Origin: Ariolimax columbianus
Taxonomy: Eukaryota; Mollusca; Gastropoda; Stylommatophora; Arionidae
NCBI GenBank assembly: GCA_036924085.1
Contig: JAVGWX010000019.1
Coordinates: 11,828,196 to 11,892,195, forward strand
Length of the DNA: 64,000 bases
Reading direction: 5' to 3'
Numbering within the stretch: the stretch's first letter is position 1; every line of letters starts with the position of its first letter. The notes under the pieces are model-generated. The model was not told the DNA's origin, did not search any database, and was given only the letters and a program-made list of their open reading frames with translations. The position numbers and the translations under genes were made by a program. Positions 11,817 through 22,921 of the stretch are shown piece after piece.

Positions 11817-12818
11817 GTGAGACCGGTTCTCGAGTATGGCATTGCGGCATGGACAACAGCAGCAAAGGCAAACTTTGATACAATTAGCAAACTTCAAAAC
11901 TACGCCATGAGAGTTATAACAGGAGGCATGAAGTTAAAGCCAAGTGTAGAACTTGAAAAAATTACAAATCTGCAATCCATGACCGACAGAAGAGTCTGCA
12001 GAGCCCAGCAGCAAGCAGAGAAACTCAGAAGACTAACAGACCATCCAATGCATCAGAGACTAAATAGATTTAGAAATGTGAAACTAAAGCGGAGAAACTT
12101 TGCAGAAATAGCCAAAGCAAAAATGAGCGAAGACCCTATGAACACCGTAAGAACACCAAAGCCCATCCCTACTGTACGCAAACCCACATGGAAGCAGCAT
12201 ATCATTCCGGAAGTGGTAGAAAATATACCAGGTATTGGAGACAAGAACAGCCAGACTGAAAAAGAAAGAAGAGACGTAACCCTGAGGTACATAGCGGAAA
12301 TCTACCCAAGCATGGACTGGACCCATGCATACACCGACGGTTCTGTAACAAACACAACACAGAATGGAGGGGCAGGGGTATTCCTGAGCCTACCAAATGG
12401 TAGAAAAATAACACTGTCAGTGGCAACTGGAAAATTCTCAAGCAATTTCAGAGCGGATGCAGAGGCACTGAAGGCTGCAGTAGAAGCAATGCTCACATGC
12501 GAAAGCAATGAAAGCCAGATAGTCCCTTTTATAGATGCTCTGTCCGTAGGTACAGCACTAAAAAAGCAGAAAAATACAGAACTTAATGATTTAAGAGCAG
12601 TACTCTGTCAACGATGCCAGCAGTTCGCACCAAAAAGAGTAGTGGTACAGTGGGTTCTATCCCACTGCAACATTCAACGCAACGAGGAGGCAGACAGATT
12701 GGCAAAAGAAGGTGTAAGATTACCTCAACCAGATTCTAGTATAACCTACGAAGATTCCAAAAGGTTTATTAGGGCCAGATACAGGGGAAACAGAGCATAC
12801 CGGCTACACAAAAAATGA
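11817..12818 (+). pseudogene. RNase H and connection region of LINE A1
   Basis: A 333-codon frame in the same frame as the upstream fragment. It begins with the conserved RPVLEYGIAAWTT segment and carries an RNase H fold: AYTDGSVT (first catalytic Asp), FRADAEAL (second position, Asp here where the other copy has Glu), FIDAL (third acidic) and SHCNIQRNEEAD with the final His/Asp. A short deletion near 12783 shifts it out of frame, so the frame ends RLHKK at 12818. The remaining C-terminus (CSCGTGK...HLLQNC) continues in another frame to about 13110. Confidence 0.92.
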
Positions 12819-13214
12819 TGCCTATTACCAGTTGAGCAGAAGAGAGCAGGTCGTAGTCATCAGACTCGGCACAGGCCACAACAGACTGAGGTACAATATA
12901 TTCAATAAATTGAAGATAGGTGGCATGGACTAATGCTCGTGTGGCACAGGGAAAATGACCGATGAACATCTGCTGCAAAATTGCACGACGTACGAGTACC
13001 ATAGAAAGCACATGTGGCCATCACCAGTCGCAACACTAGACACGCTCTATGGCAATGTCGACAGCCTCATGATGACAGCTGCTTTATTCGAACAAATTCA
13101 AGTTGACGTCTGACAGCGTACGAAGAAGAAGAAGAAGAAGAAGCAATGTTCAAATAATGTTTTGTTGTAGAATTTTCATCTCACCTTATCAAAACTGTTG
13201 TTTTATTCTGCCCA

Positions 13215-13385
13215 GTCACTTATATAGACACTTACAATTCGACACGCCTGAGTCAGTATGTTACAACTGTATGTAAAAAACGCAATGTTACAGTTTTCTG
13301 TGCATTGTAACAGTCTCATATGCATTGTTATAGTTGCATGTGCAGTGTAACAGTGTCCTGTGTATTGTAGAAGCAAATTAAAATG
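13215..13385. repeat. Short 20-bp tandem repeat, about 6 diverged copies
   Basis: Units resemble GTAACAGTCTCATATGCATT, with spacing close to 20 bp between about 13260 and 13370. Confidence 0.75.
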
Positions 13386-13800
13386 CATATATGTTCTGCA
13401 AATTGAGTTAATAAAATGGCCGATTAAAAGAAGAGATGAAGCAGTCTTCTTCTTCTGCGCTCATTCTTAATCTCCCGCTACCAAGCCATGAACAGGGCTT
13501 TGCAAGTAGCAGGATGTAGTCCGGAGTTCAACAATCGATGACACATCAGCTATAACCCTTACTAAGACTTTCAGACAGTTCAAAAATTGATGACACACCA
13601 GCTACCACAAGACATTCAAACAGTTCAATGAATGCAAATGAGGAATCTATCAATCTGTCATGTTAAAAGTTGTTGGCTTTCAGTGTAGCAAATATGACTT
13701 CAATTCATGAAATGCCGATCTGTCCTTATCTTTTGGAGATTTTTAAGCTTTAAATGTCTGCAGGATGAGCCAGCCAACCCCTTGACCAACCTCTTCATCA
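13386..13800. other. Unassigned, with a sequence shared with 48760
   Basis: The stretch at about 13472-13522 (CTACCAAGCCATG...GGCTTTGCAAGTAGCAGG) recurs at about 48759-48813, so it belongs to an unidentified dispersed repeat. Two diverged ~50-bp units with TGATGACACA.CAGCTA follow at about 13548-13630. Confidence 0.55.
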
Positions 13801-13802
13801 TC

Positions 13803-14775
13803 ATCATTAATGTTATAGTACGTCGCTCCCAATCACAGTGTCAGAAATAAACTCTTTTCCCTTGCCAAATTTCCAGCCTCCACCACAGTCATACACAGGC
13901 ATTCCTGGATATATTGGTGCAATCGTCTTCTTGGTCTACCCCTGCCTATTTTGCCTGGCACCATGCCTTCCATCACTGTTCTCTCGAGACCCTTGTATTT
14001 CTTGATGTGACCAAAGTATTTACATTTTCTGGCCAAAATCGAATTGATAAACCAGTTCTCCTTTATGCTCAACTCTTGCCGAATGTCTACATTTGTCTTT
14101 TTGCCTCTGTCCATTGTGTTCTGAGGATCTTTCTGTAAGATTTTGATTCGAATGACTCGATTCTTTGTCTAGACGTTTTGGTAATCGTCCATGATTCGCA
14201 GCCATATGCTCCCATAGGAAAAACATAGGCATTCAAGACTTTCACTTTTGTTATTCTTTTGGTACTCTGCCATAATGTCTTCATGCTGTTCAGTTTCTGC
14301 ATTGCCATGGCTATTCTTCGTCTGATTTTTTTCGAGCAGTCGCCATTGTTGTCCATCCTGGAGCTCAGATATTTAAAATGCGTTGCCTGATCTATTTCCT
14401 CACCACACACTGCAATTTTATGTTGACATCGTGTTTTCGGTGGTCATTATCTTTGTTTTGTTTATAAACAGGTTTTGATCTTCATTGTGTCCATTTACGG
14501 CTGAAATTAGCTGCTCTAGCCCTTCTGCACTTCTTGATAGTATCAATGTGTCGTCTAAGTATCGTAACTCTGTAATCTCGTAACTGTAAATCGTAAATAT
14601 ATTTAAACTTTCAATGTTCTCGTCTTCTCGAACATTTCTCGTTATACATTCCGCATAGATGTTGTATAGATAAGGAGATGCATCGCTGTCTTACTCCCTT
14701 TTGTAGTGCGAACTAATCTCACTCTTACTAAAATATATTTAAACCCACTCTCTACTGCAAGCGTTAGACATGTAC
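13803..14775 (-). mobile_element. LINE family D (RTE-like), reverse transcriptase 3' part
   Basis: Read on the minus strand from about 14770, the order is a degenerate KGVRQ.C motif (~14690), then YLDDTLILSRSAEGLEQLI (catalytic pair at about 14550-14555), DQNLFINKTK and GEEIDQATHFKYL. It continues as AYGCESWTITKTSRQRIE, RKCKYFGHIKK and RGRPRRR near 13900. This is the usual order of the reverse transcriptase plus C-terminal region in RTE/BovB-like LINEs. At least two frameshifts (near 14100 and 14420) and stops break it. The element ends with an ATGATG tail at about 13803. A parallel copy lies at 22922-23665. Confidence 0.9.
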
Positions 14776-15124
14776 AGTGACTCAGGAACTGGACTGAATG
14801 AATACAATTTGCTAAAAGGTTTGCTTAAGAAGAGCTGTGTAAGTGGTTAGTACAAACAGTGGGACATGAAGAAAACAGCAAGTACGAACATCGCTAGACA
14901 CAGAATAAATATACATATTTATTAATCAATTTATTAAAAGATATGACAATTATAAAACTATCGTTAAAGTGTAAATCTATATTTCTGGAGTAAACCGGGA
15001 GGAATTATCGGATTGACGAATGCAAGCAATGTCCCAATGCATCCGCTACGCAGTGGGGAGTCTAGAATGTATTGGATCACCGATAATAAAGCAACTACTC
15101 TCACCCAAGTTTGTAAACGCATGT
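14776..15124. other. Unassigned intergenic DNA
   Basis: AT-rich unique sequence upstream of the LINE D piece. No gene is recognised. Confidence 0.5.
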
Positions 15125-15600
15125 CTCCTTGGTCAAGAGACCAGATGTTAACCATTAAGCCACTAGCCTCTCTTCAAATACATATACCAACTGTGCGGTG
15201 AAACATACCCGGCGAACGAATCTAGAACACCAGACAGCTGAGTTCTTTGTAAGAAGGTGACAAATTAAACAATTGGTGGATAGTTCACCGTAACAGAAGC
15301 CAGACATCAAAATAGCATCAGCCACCCAAACGGCGAACAACCGACGGCCAGCTCCTCTATACGACGCATTACGATGGAAGCGGATTGGTGGAACGAGAGG
15401 GGTCAAACTCGTACTGTTATCTGAGAGCGTAATATTTGCAAAGTGGAAGACCGCTCGCTTCTCACTGAAAAGCTTAAGGGTTCGAACATCTTTATCGACA
15501 GGCTCCAATCGAGTGAGCTGAAAATGAGTACCTGGCTTATTGTTTAGGAGTAACACGCATCGAAGGAAATAACTTGTTATCTCACCGTTCAGTTCCATTC
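15125..15600 (+). mobile_element. Possible composite SINE remnants
   Basis: On the plus strand near 15514 the motif GAGCTGAAAATGAGTACCTG resembles a central motif seen in four or five other SINE-like copies here. On the minus strand near 15165 the stretch TGGCTTAATGGTTAACATC looks like a tRNA A box. The two parts are in opposite orientations, so more than one insertion may be present. A 147-codon minus-strand frame covers the region but has no domain. Confidence 0.35.
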
Positions 15601-16830
15601 AATTGGCATGCCTTTGTGTGTTCGTGCAGAGCTTCAATCATCTTATCTGTGATACATGGGATGTGTCTGTTGTTGTAAGACTTCACCGTTTTGTATGACA
15701 GAAAACCATCTGCGAGGAAGTCTCCTTCGATCTCTGTAACCACATCAGTCTGTGATGTAAGTGAGCAGAGGGAGTTGATCAGGACGCATTATCATGAGAT
15801 GACCGAATCATCAGTCTGCTAATGCACTCAACACAAGAACATGTTCCTACCAAATTTCTAATGCCCTCATTTCTCATTCTGTCTCTCTTGGTGACACGGA
15901 TGACCTTTGCAAAGACATCTCAATTCACATTATTAAAAAATGAGGTCTAGTACAAACAAGTTTCCGGACAGCAACGTCAGTTGATGGGATTGACTTTACC
16001 TTGACCTTATCATGTGTGTTGAACTACAGGGAAATTACCAAAATCTCTAAGGGAGTTTATCCAATAAACAATGAGATATAACAATACATAACATACGTTA
16101 TTTAATCCTGAATGCAGTATACCAATTCCTAAAGAAGTTTATCCAATAAATTATGGAATATCACATTGTATAAGAGAAGTTAACAAACAAAATGCGAAAC
16201 CAGTAAAATAGTAGATATGAAATCCAAGACAATTATGTGAAATGACAGTAGAAGACCAGATGCCAGAAGAAGTGCAGATGTTAAATTAAGACACAGAGAT
16301 CTGATATCTTCATTCCAATGAAGTGTCACAATATATAGCGTGGATATGGATATTGCTGTGGATTGAAGCTCAATAACGAGAAGAGTTAATTTGTGTCACA
16401 GCTGAACCAGGTTATGACCTTTCACATTATCCATATTCGATAGTACTGCCACAATGGTTCGATTTGCTGACGCTTCTGATGATCAGCTGTTATTATACAC
16501 ATCTCTCTTTACTCGGCATTCACGATATACTCGGCATATTGAAATGGTCCTTATCTTGAATCTACATATCGCATGATGGCAATTGTATATTTAACCTGGA
16601 CTTATTTATTTTCATTCATCCCATCCCCTTTATCGTGTCCTCGTCTCTGCCTCTATTTAAATCTTATGCTTATTGAGGCTACATATGTCCAGTGTTTCGT
16701 CTCAATAAATCAAGCACAAGAATACAGCAGACAACATATCCAATAGAAACACGCTGGTCGACACGAGAAATCTAAACCTAAACTATAACAGAATGTTAGG
16801 TTCTAAATCTGAATTGTAGAAGTTATACGC
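15601..16830. other. Unassigned intergenic DNA
   Basis: About 1.2 kb of unique AT-rich sequence. A short near-duplication with TTTATCCAATAAA occurs at about 16055 and 16140. No gene is recognised. Confidence 0.5.
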
Positions 16831-16831
16831 T

Positions 16832-17010
16832 TATTGGAGGCTGCGTTGTCTGGAGTGAAGCGTCCATTTCACAATCCCAACGCACGGATTTGAATCCCAC
16901 TCGAGTCCACTTTGGCAGACATGATTGTTGTGTTGCTAATCCACGTCGGGAAAGTAATGGCAACCTACCGTACTGCACAGTTTGTCTGGAAACTTATAAC
17001 AGCCAAATAG
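16832..17010 (+). mobile_element. tRNA-derived SINE copy (family S3)
   Basis: A B-box-like GGATTTGAATCCC lies at about 16887. It is followed by CACTTTGGCAGACATG, a block also found after the B box of the SINE at 28640 (CAATTTGGCAGACCTAG). The A box is poorly preserved. The 3' end passes into the tandem array at 17070. Confidence 0.55.
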
Positions 17011-17069
17011 GTAGGGTTGTAAGAAAAGATTTTCTGCAAATGAAATGCTGCTTACTTTATACGTTTATT

Positions 17070-17402
17070 AGTCTAAAGTATAACAAATACAAGTGGATTA
17101 GTCTAAATTATATGTTATTCTTTTACCAGTCTAAAGCACACACAAATATGTTTATTAGTTTAAATTAAATGTATTAGTCTAAAGTATACAAGATATGTTT
17201 ACTAGCCTAAATTTTAAAAGTTATAAATCTATTAGTCTTTAAGCACAAAAAAATATGTTTAGCGAAGTAAATTATAAAAGTTATAAGTCTATTAGTCTTA
17301 CGCACACAAAAATATGTTTAGCAGACTAAATTATAAAACGTTATAAATCTATTAGTCTCAAATAAAATGATATGTTTATTAGTCTAAATGATAAAAGTTA
17401 TG
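17070..17402. repeat. Degenerate tandem repeat, ~60-bp unit, about 6 copies
   Basis: Units contain TCTATTAGTCT, ACACAAAAATATGTTTA and TAAATTATAAAAGTTATAA. Copies differ considerably. Confidence 0.85.
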
Positions 17403-17414
17403 TTTCTTATTCTC

Positions 17415-17725
17415 AAGTTTGCTACTGTTGAGTGGCCACAACAAATGGGTTTACTCTTATGTGCGCCCTTAAATAGGGCGCTAAGAATTGGGTTGTAGTA
17501 GCTTTCCTCTCATCACGAGCGTGTTAACGAAGGTGGACCGTGGTCCTCTAGGAAGTTCTGATATACTCGGCTTCGTCAGCGTGACGCTCATTTCTACAGG
17601 GATCACGTCGATCCCTATCTCGTCAGACATACTGCCTTGAAAACAGCCCGTTTCCAGGAGACGCTACATGGGAGAGTGATAGTGGCTGACCTTGCCAGTA
17701 TTTTGCGCTTGATAAGTCTAGCGTC
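17415..17725 (+). mobile_element. Dispersed element T, copy B
   Basis: Shares GGGTTTACTCTTATGTGCGC, GTAGCTTTCCTC, GGTCCTCTAGGAAGTTCTG, GATCACGTCGATCCCTATCT and GAAAACAGCCCGTTTCCAGG with the other copies. At its 3' end (about 17680-17710) it has only one diverged tail unit (GACCTTGCCAGTATTTTGCG). This represents the unexpanded state of the unit that forms arrays at 25757-26757 and 56541-57228. Confidence 0.82.
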
Positions 17726-18438
17726 ACAGTTTCCCAGAATAAAGTATACCAAATATAAGTGTTATTAGTTTTCATTAAAACACTGTTACGCTTTGGAATA
17801 ATATTGATAAAGCATTGATAATAAAACATAGAAATAAGTGCAAAATATAATTGGAAAACAATTCAAGGTCAACAATTATGTTCAGTAACTGCAAGGTACG
17901 GTACTATTTTACCATTTCGAGTCACTAAGTATATGGTCTATGTTCCCTTTTGACCTCCAAAACCCAACATCGTAAATATAGAGCCATAAAATGTAAAACA
18001 TTCCGCTCGGTAAATATGCCAAAAATAAATCCGTCACGAAGCAGTTTTCTTGAGTTGTGTGTTATTTAGTTTTTTTCCTTAATTTACAAATTTTAGATTA
18101 CAATTTTAAGTCATTTAATTTTTTTTGTTATATACATTTTTAAGTTATGTAATTTAACCGAAAATTATAATAAATTACACAAAAAAACCGACACAAAAAA
18201 CAACCCAACAGTGAATAACGTAGGGACGTTTAAAGTCAAGTGCCATAACACCGGTTTCCAATTCTGCTTCATTTCAGGTGGAATTTGCAAATTGAATTTC
18301 TCAAGGCTTTTTATTTTTTGTTTTTGTTTTATAGAGGTTAGATGTAAGTTCAAATAGTAATAAAACGTTAACCATTTCATTCCAGAGATTATATTCATCA
18401 TTTAAGTTTAGAAAACGGACAGTGTCAATTGATGGTGT
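17726..18438. other. Unassigned AT-rich DNA
   Basis: No recognised gene or repeat family. Confidence 0.5.
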
Positions 18439-18439
18439 A

Positions 18440-19170
18440 TGTGTTATATAAGGAAAGGTCACTGAGTGTTAAGTGAGATCGTATGTGTTATGTAAGGACA
18501 AGGCACTGAGTGTTAAGTGAGATTTGTATGTGTTATGAAAGGTAAAGGCACTGTGTGTTACGTGAGATTGTATGTATTATGTAAGGTAATGGCACTGGGT
18601 GTTAAGTGAGATTTGTAAGTGTTATGAAAGGTAAAGGCACTGTGTGTTAAGTGAGATTGTATGTATTATGTAAGGAAGAGGCACTGAGTGTTAAGTGAGA
18701 TTGTATGTGTTATGTAAGGACAAGGCACTGAGTGTTAAGTGAGATTTGTATGTGTTATGAAAGGTAAAGACACTGTGTGTTAAGTGAGATTGTATGTATT
18801 ATGTAAGGTAATGGCACTGAGTGTTAAGTGAGATTTGTAAGTGTTATGAAAGGTAAAGGCACTGTGTGTTAAGTGAGATTGTATGTATTATGTAAGGAAG
18901 AGGCACTGAGTGTTAAGTGAGATTGTATGTGTTATGTAAGGTAAGGGCACTGAGTGTTAAGTGAGATTTGTATGTGTTATGAAAGGTAAGGGCACTGAGT
19001 GTTAAGTGAGATTGTATGTGTTATGTAAGGTAAGGGCACTGAGTGTTAAGGGAGATTTGTATGTGTTATGTAAGGTAAGGGCACTGAGTGTTAAGTGAGA
19101 TTTGTATGTGTTATGTAAGGTAAGGGCACTGAGTGTTAAGTGAGATTGTATGTGTTATTTAAGGTTATAA
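18440..19170. repeat. Minisatellite, ~44-bp unit, about 16 copies
   Basis: Units carry GGCACTGAGTGTTAAGTGAG, then ATTGTATGTGTTATGTAAGG. Variants (TTTGTATG or TTGTATG; GACAAGG, GTAATGG or GAAGAGG) recur in blocks, suggesting multi-unit duplications. Confidence 0.95.
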
Positions 19171-19722
19171 AATTGTCTGTGTTAAACAAGGTTTAGTATG
19201 TTACATAAGAATATAGAATACAATGTGCTCAGCTAACATTGACTCGCAGTTAACTGCTTGCATGAAGATCAGCGAACCAGAACTTATCAAGACGCTATTC
19301 CGCCTCCAAGAGCGTCCCTGGAAACGGGCAGCACTAGGATTGTTTGGCTAAGAGAAAATGACTGCAGTGAGAAGGCAAACCAGGTACCTAATACTAGTAA
19401 TCTCAAATCGGATGTGTCGGTCCGAAAGATGTAGATACCGCAGCCTCGCTGTAAACTGCATCACAACGTCAAAACATCCTTTCCGGAACAAGCGACAAAG
19501 TCGAAGAACATATGTATTAAGCAGGTTTAAAAAAAAATGACTTTGTTAAGTGAGAGTGTATGTGCTATGTAAGGTAAGGACACTGACTGTGTTAAGTAAT
19601 GATATGGGAAATGATGTGTTAAGCTGTACACCAGGTATTAAGTAATGTTATGTAAATGAATTCGTTGTTAAGATGCAATGTTAACTGAAATAAAAGGAGT
19701 TAAACGGGTTAGTCTTATCTGA
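19171..19722. other. Unassigned spacer with isolated array units
   Basis: One more diverged 44-bp unit lies near 19540-19600 (GTTAAGTGAGAGTGTATGTG), beyond a ~340-bp non-repetitive insertion at about 19200-19535. The insertion therefore splits the array. The inserted part encodes nothing that I recognise. Confidence 0.5.
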
Positions 19723-19724
19723 AA

Positions 19725-20155
19725 TCATATGTGTCAAACAGTTAGTTTTATGTGAGATTATCTGTGTTAAATAGAGTGAGTGTATTATGTGAGATAAGAT
19801 GTATTACATAGAGTGGGTGTAGTATGTGATATAATATGTGTTAAATATAATTAGTGGTATGTGAGATAATATGTGTTATATATAATTAGTGTTATGTGAG
19901 ATAATATGTGTTAAATATAGGGAGTGTATTATGTGAGATAATATCTGTTAAATAGAGTTAATGTTATGTGAAATAATATGTTAAATAGAGTTAGTGTCAT
20001 GTGAGATAATATGTGTTAAATAGAGGTAGTGTTATGTGATATTATATGTTAAAAAGAGGTAGTGTTATGCGGGATAATATGTGTTTTATGGAGTTAGGGG
20101 TATGCGAGAGAATGTGTTAAATAGAGCTAGTGTTTTGTGATATAATATGTGAGTC
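19725..20155. repeat. Minisatellite, ~35-bp unit, about 12 copies
   Basis: Units contain AGTGTTATGTGAGATAATAT then GTGTTAAATAGAG. The array is moderately degenerate. Confidence 0.9.
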
Positions 20156-20209
20156 CTGAAACTAAAAAAAATCGTGTACACCAAACAACATCTAAGTGTT
20201 CATGGAAAG

Positions 20210-20485
20210 TTTGCCGTCTGTGAAACAGTGTCCTAACCTCTCATAACATATGTAATCTAACTTAGCACAGCCAGTGGCCTAACCTCTCATAACATATGTA
20301 GTCTAATTTAAAACAGCCAGTGTCCTAACCTTATATAAAATATGTAATCTAATTTAAAACTGCCAGTTTCCTAATCTTATATAACATATGTAATCTACCA
20401 CAACACAACTAGTGTTCTAATCTTACCAAATATTTGTAATCTAACTTAACACAGCCAGTGTTTTAACCTTACAAAACATATTTGA
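20210..20485. repeat. Tandem repeat, ~60-bp unit, about 5 copies
   Basis: Units contain CAGCCAGTGTCCTAACC, then ATAACATATGTAATCTAACT. Diverged copies end at about 20482. Confidence 0.88.
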
Positions 20486-20569
20486 TGATGTCACGTGTGA
20501 GAGAAAGAGCACTCTTTCTGCTCTGCCACGAGGACAATCTATTCATTATTCTCGGTCTACTCAAATTCG

Positions 20570-20900
20570 TGAATTTGATTTAACTTAAAGTCGTTATTCT
20601 TGCTTAGAAGACTCTGCAGTCTGTATACAACCAGTTCCATTGAGTTTTCCTTCCATTAAAAAAGATGCGCATCCAATCTATTCTTGAATGCATTAATTGT
20701 CCCTGCATCATTGACTTACTGTGGTAATGCATTCCAAGCATTGATCACTCTCTGACTAAAAATATTTCCTAATATCTATTCTGGACATTACTTTAGTTAA
20801 TTTGCAGCTGTGCCCTCTTGTTATTGTATCTGGTTGTATTTTGAAAGAAAATACCCTGTTATATTCCAGTCTATCCTTTTCGTTAATTATCTGATTTGGT
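20570..20900 (-). mobile_element. CR1/L2-like LINE family B, 3' end (copy B2)
   Basis: On the minus strand this matches the terminal ~330 bp of the CR1-like element at 30212-31265. It includes an antisense version of the AACTGGTTGTATACAGACTC segment and ends in TTAAGTTAAATC at about 20570. It includes the codons for the C-terminal NAFKN.LDA region, with many changes. Severely 5' truncated. Confidence 0.88.
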
Positions 20901-20939
20901 TAAAAGTGATGAAGGTTTGTGCGACATGTCAACCTCACT

Positions 20940-22250
20940 CCAAATAATATTGCTTCCGTTCTTCAGACATCTCACTTGTTGATTGTGATATCTCATGACA
21001 TGTGTCTCCTGGTGTTGTTGGTATCACTTCACGTGGTATCTTGGTGACATTGATATCTTTGTTCGTGATATCTACTTCATGTTCTTTTTCTCATTATATC
21101 CCATCTGGTGATATTTGTTGTCTTGTTCTCGTGATATCTCTGCTGATGATATTCATATATTGTATATCTCTACTGATGAAACATGTATGTCTCATGATAT
21201 CTCAGCCGGTGTTATTTAGATCTGTTCTCATGCCATCTCAGCAGTAATATGTATATCTTTTTGTTCATATCTCAGCAGTAATATTTATATCTTTTTGTTC
21301 ATATCTCAGCAGTAATATTTATATATTTTTGTTCATATCTCAGCAGTAATATTTATATATTTTTGTTCATATCTCAGCAGTAATATTTATATATTTTTGT
21401 TCATATCTCAGCAGTAATATTTATATATTTTTGTTCATATCTCAGCAGTAATATTTATATATTTTTGTTCATATCTCAGCAGTAATATTTATATATTTTT
21501 GTTCATATCTCAGCAGTAATATTTATATATTTTTGTTCATATCTCGGCAGTAATATTTATATATTTTTGTTCATATCTCGGCAGTAATATTTATATATTT
21601 TTGTTCATATCTCAGCAGTAATATTTATATATTTTTGTTCATATCTCAGCAGTAATATTTATATATTTTTATTCATATCTCAGCAGTAATATTTATATAT
21701 TTTTGTTCATATCTCAGCAGTAATATTTATATATTTTTGTTCATATCTCAGCAGTAATATTTATATCTTTTTGTTCATATCTCAGCAGTAATATTTATAT
21801 CTTTTTGTTCATATCTCAGCAGTAATATTTATATCTTTTTGTTCATATCTCAGCAGTAATATTTATATCTTTTTGTTCATATCTCAGCAGTAATATTTAT
21901 ATCTTTTTGTTCATATCTCAGCAGTAATATTTATATATTGTCTCATGATATCTCAACTGCAATATTTATATTGTTTCTCACGAAATCTCAGTTATAATTA
22001 TACATTTTCTGATGTTATCTCAGCTGGTAATATTTATCCTTCCTCGTGATATCTCGGCTCTTAATATGTATGTCCATTTTCATGATAACTCAGCAGCAAG
22101 TTATTACTTTTGTCATGGTAATATGTGAATATTTACTCATGATATCTCGGTAGCAACAGCTATATCTTTTCTCAAGCTATCTCAGCAGTAATATTTATAT
22201 TTTTTCTCGTGAAAACTCAGCTTATGAACTGTATGCCTTCTTGAATTATA
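20940..22250. repeat. Minisatellite, 34-bp unit, about 21 near-perfect copies within a longer degenerate array
   Basis: Between about 21240 and 21945 the unit with ATCTCAGCAGTAATATTTAT then ATATTTTTGTTCAT repeats almost perfectly. A variant ATCTTTTTG flanks both ends of the homogeneous core. Outside the core (20940-21240 and 21945-22250) related but strongly diverged units with CATGATATCTCAGC occur. This is the usual pattern of recent expansion inside an older array. Confidence 0.95.
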
Positions 22251-22600
22251 ATTCAGCCAGTTATATTGATGTCTCATGATACCTCAGCTGGTGATATTGA
22301 TATATCATGATACCTAAGCAAGTGATATTGATGTCTCATGATATCTCAGCTGATAATACTGATGTCTCATGATACCTCAGCCGGTTATATTGATGTATCA
22401 TGATACCTCAGCTGGTGATATTGATATATCATGATACCTAAGCAAGTGATATTGATGTCTCATGATATCTCAGCTGATAATATTGATGTCTCATGATACC
22501 TCAGCCGGTTATATTGATGTATCATGATACCTCAGCTGGTGATATTGATGTCTATTCTCGTAATAATTCAGTAGGTGATTTTGATACCTCTTCTCGTGTT
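22250..22600. repeat. Related 31-bp array with ~124-bp higher-order repeat
   Basis: Units of the form CATGATACCTCAGCTGGTGA then TATTGATGTCT follow the 34-bp array. Four successive monomers (CCGGTTATA, CTGGTGATA, AAGCAAGTGATA, CTGATAATA) repeat as a block roughly twice. Confidence 0.9.
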
Positions 22601-22920
22601 CTTAGTTTCAGACGGTGCATATTTTCTCTTATGTGAACTGAACAAAGACAATGCCAGACAAAAACAATGAGAGCTGATAGAAAAAATACTGTTCATCAGT
22701 TATCACTTAGATCGTAAGCTGATGCTTGCGTGTTTAATTAGTAGTGACGGTTAGTCACTATAGAGGCTTATTTTTGACAGTTAGCTTCGAGTTCTCTTTC
22801 AATAATTCAATTTTTTGCATGTAGTGATACTTATGTTTTTCTAGTGTATAAAAGAGACGTGTCTCTGCTATTATTGTCCCTACTTCGTTTCTTTTCTGCG
22901 AGTAACACAAATTATACTAT
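22601..22920. other. Spacer with a TATA-like site and palindrome
   Basis: Unique sequence. TATAAAAG occurs at about 22847, immediately followed by the imperfect palindrome GAGACGTGTCTC. This resembles a core promoter, but the nearest downstream feature is a broken LINE fragment, so function is unsupported. Confidence 0.3.
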
Positions 22921-22921
22921 C

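Larger units (their letters stand above)
11441..13143 (+). mobile_element. LINE family A (RNase H-bearing, Jockey/I-like), 5'-truncated copy A1
   Basis: Aligned by eye with the longer copy at 51370-53901, this copy begins within the reverse transcriptase, at about the FADD catalytic motif (GACAATCTGGCTATG at 11442). It runs through thumb/connection and RNase H to the (GAA)n tail at about 13125-13143. Nonsense codons are visible at 11502 (TAG where the other copy has CAG) and 11799 (TAA where it has AAA). An ~8-base deletion near 12783 shifts the frame before the C-terminal Cys/His region. The target site is not clear. Confidence 0.92.

Noticed and set aside
15155..15598. 147-codon minus-strand frame, the longest outside repeats
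   Set aside because: No domain is recognised. The region carries SINE-like motifs on both strands, so a chance frame in an old insertion is more likely.
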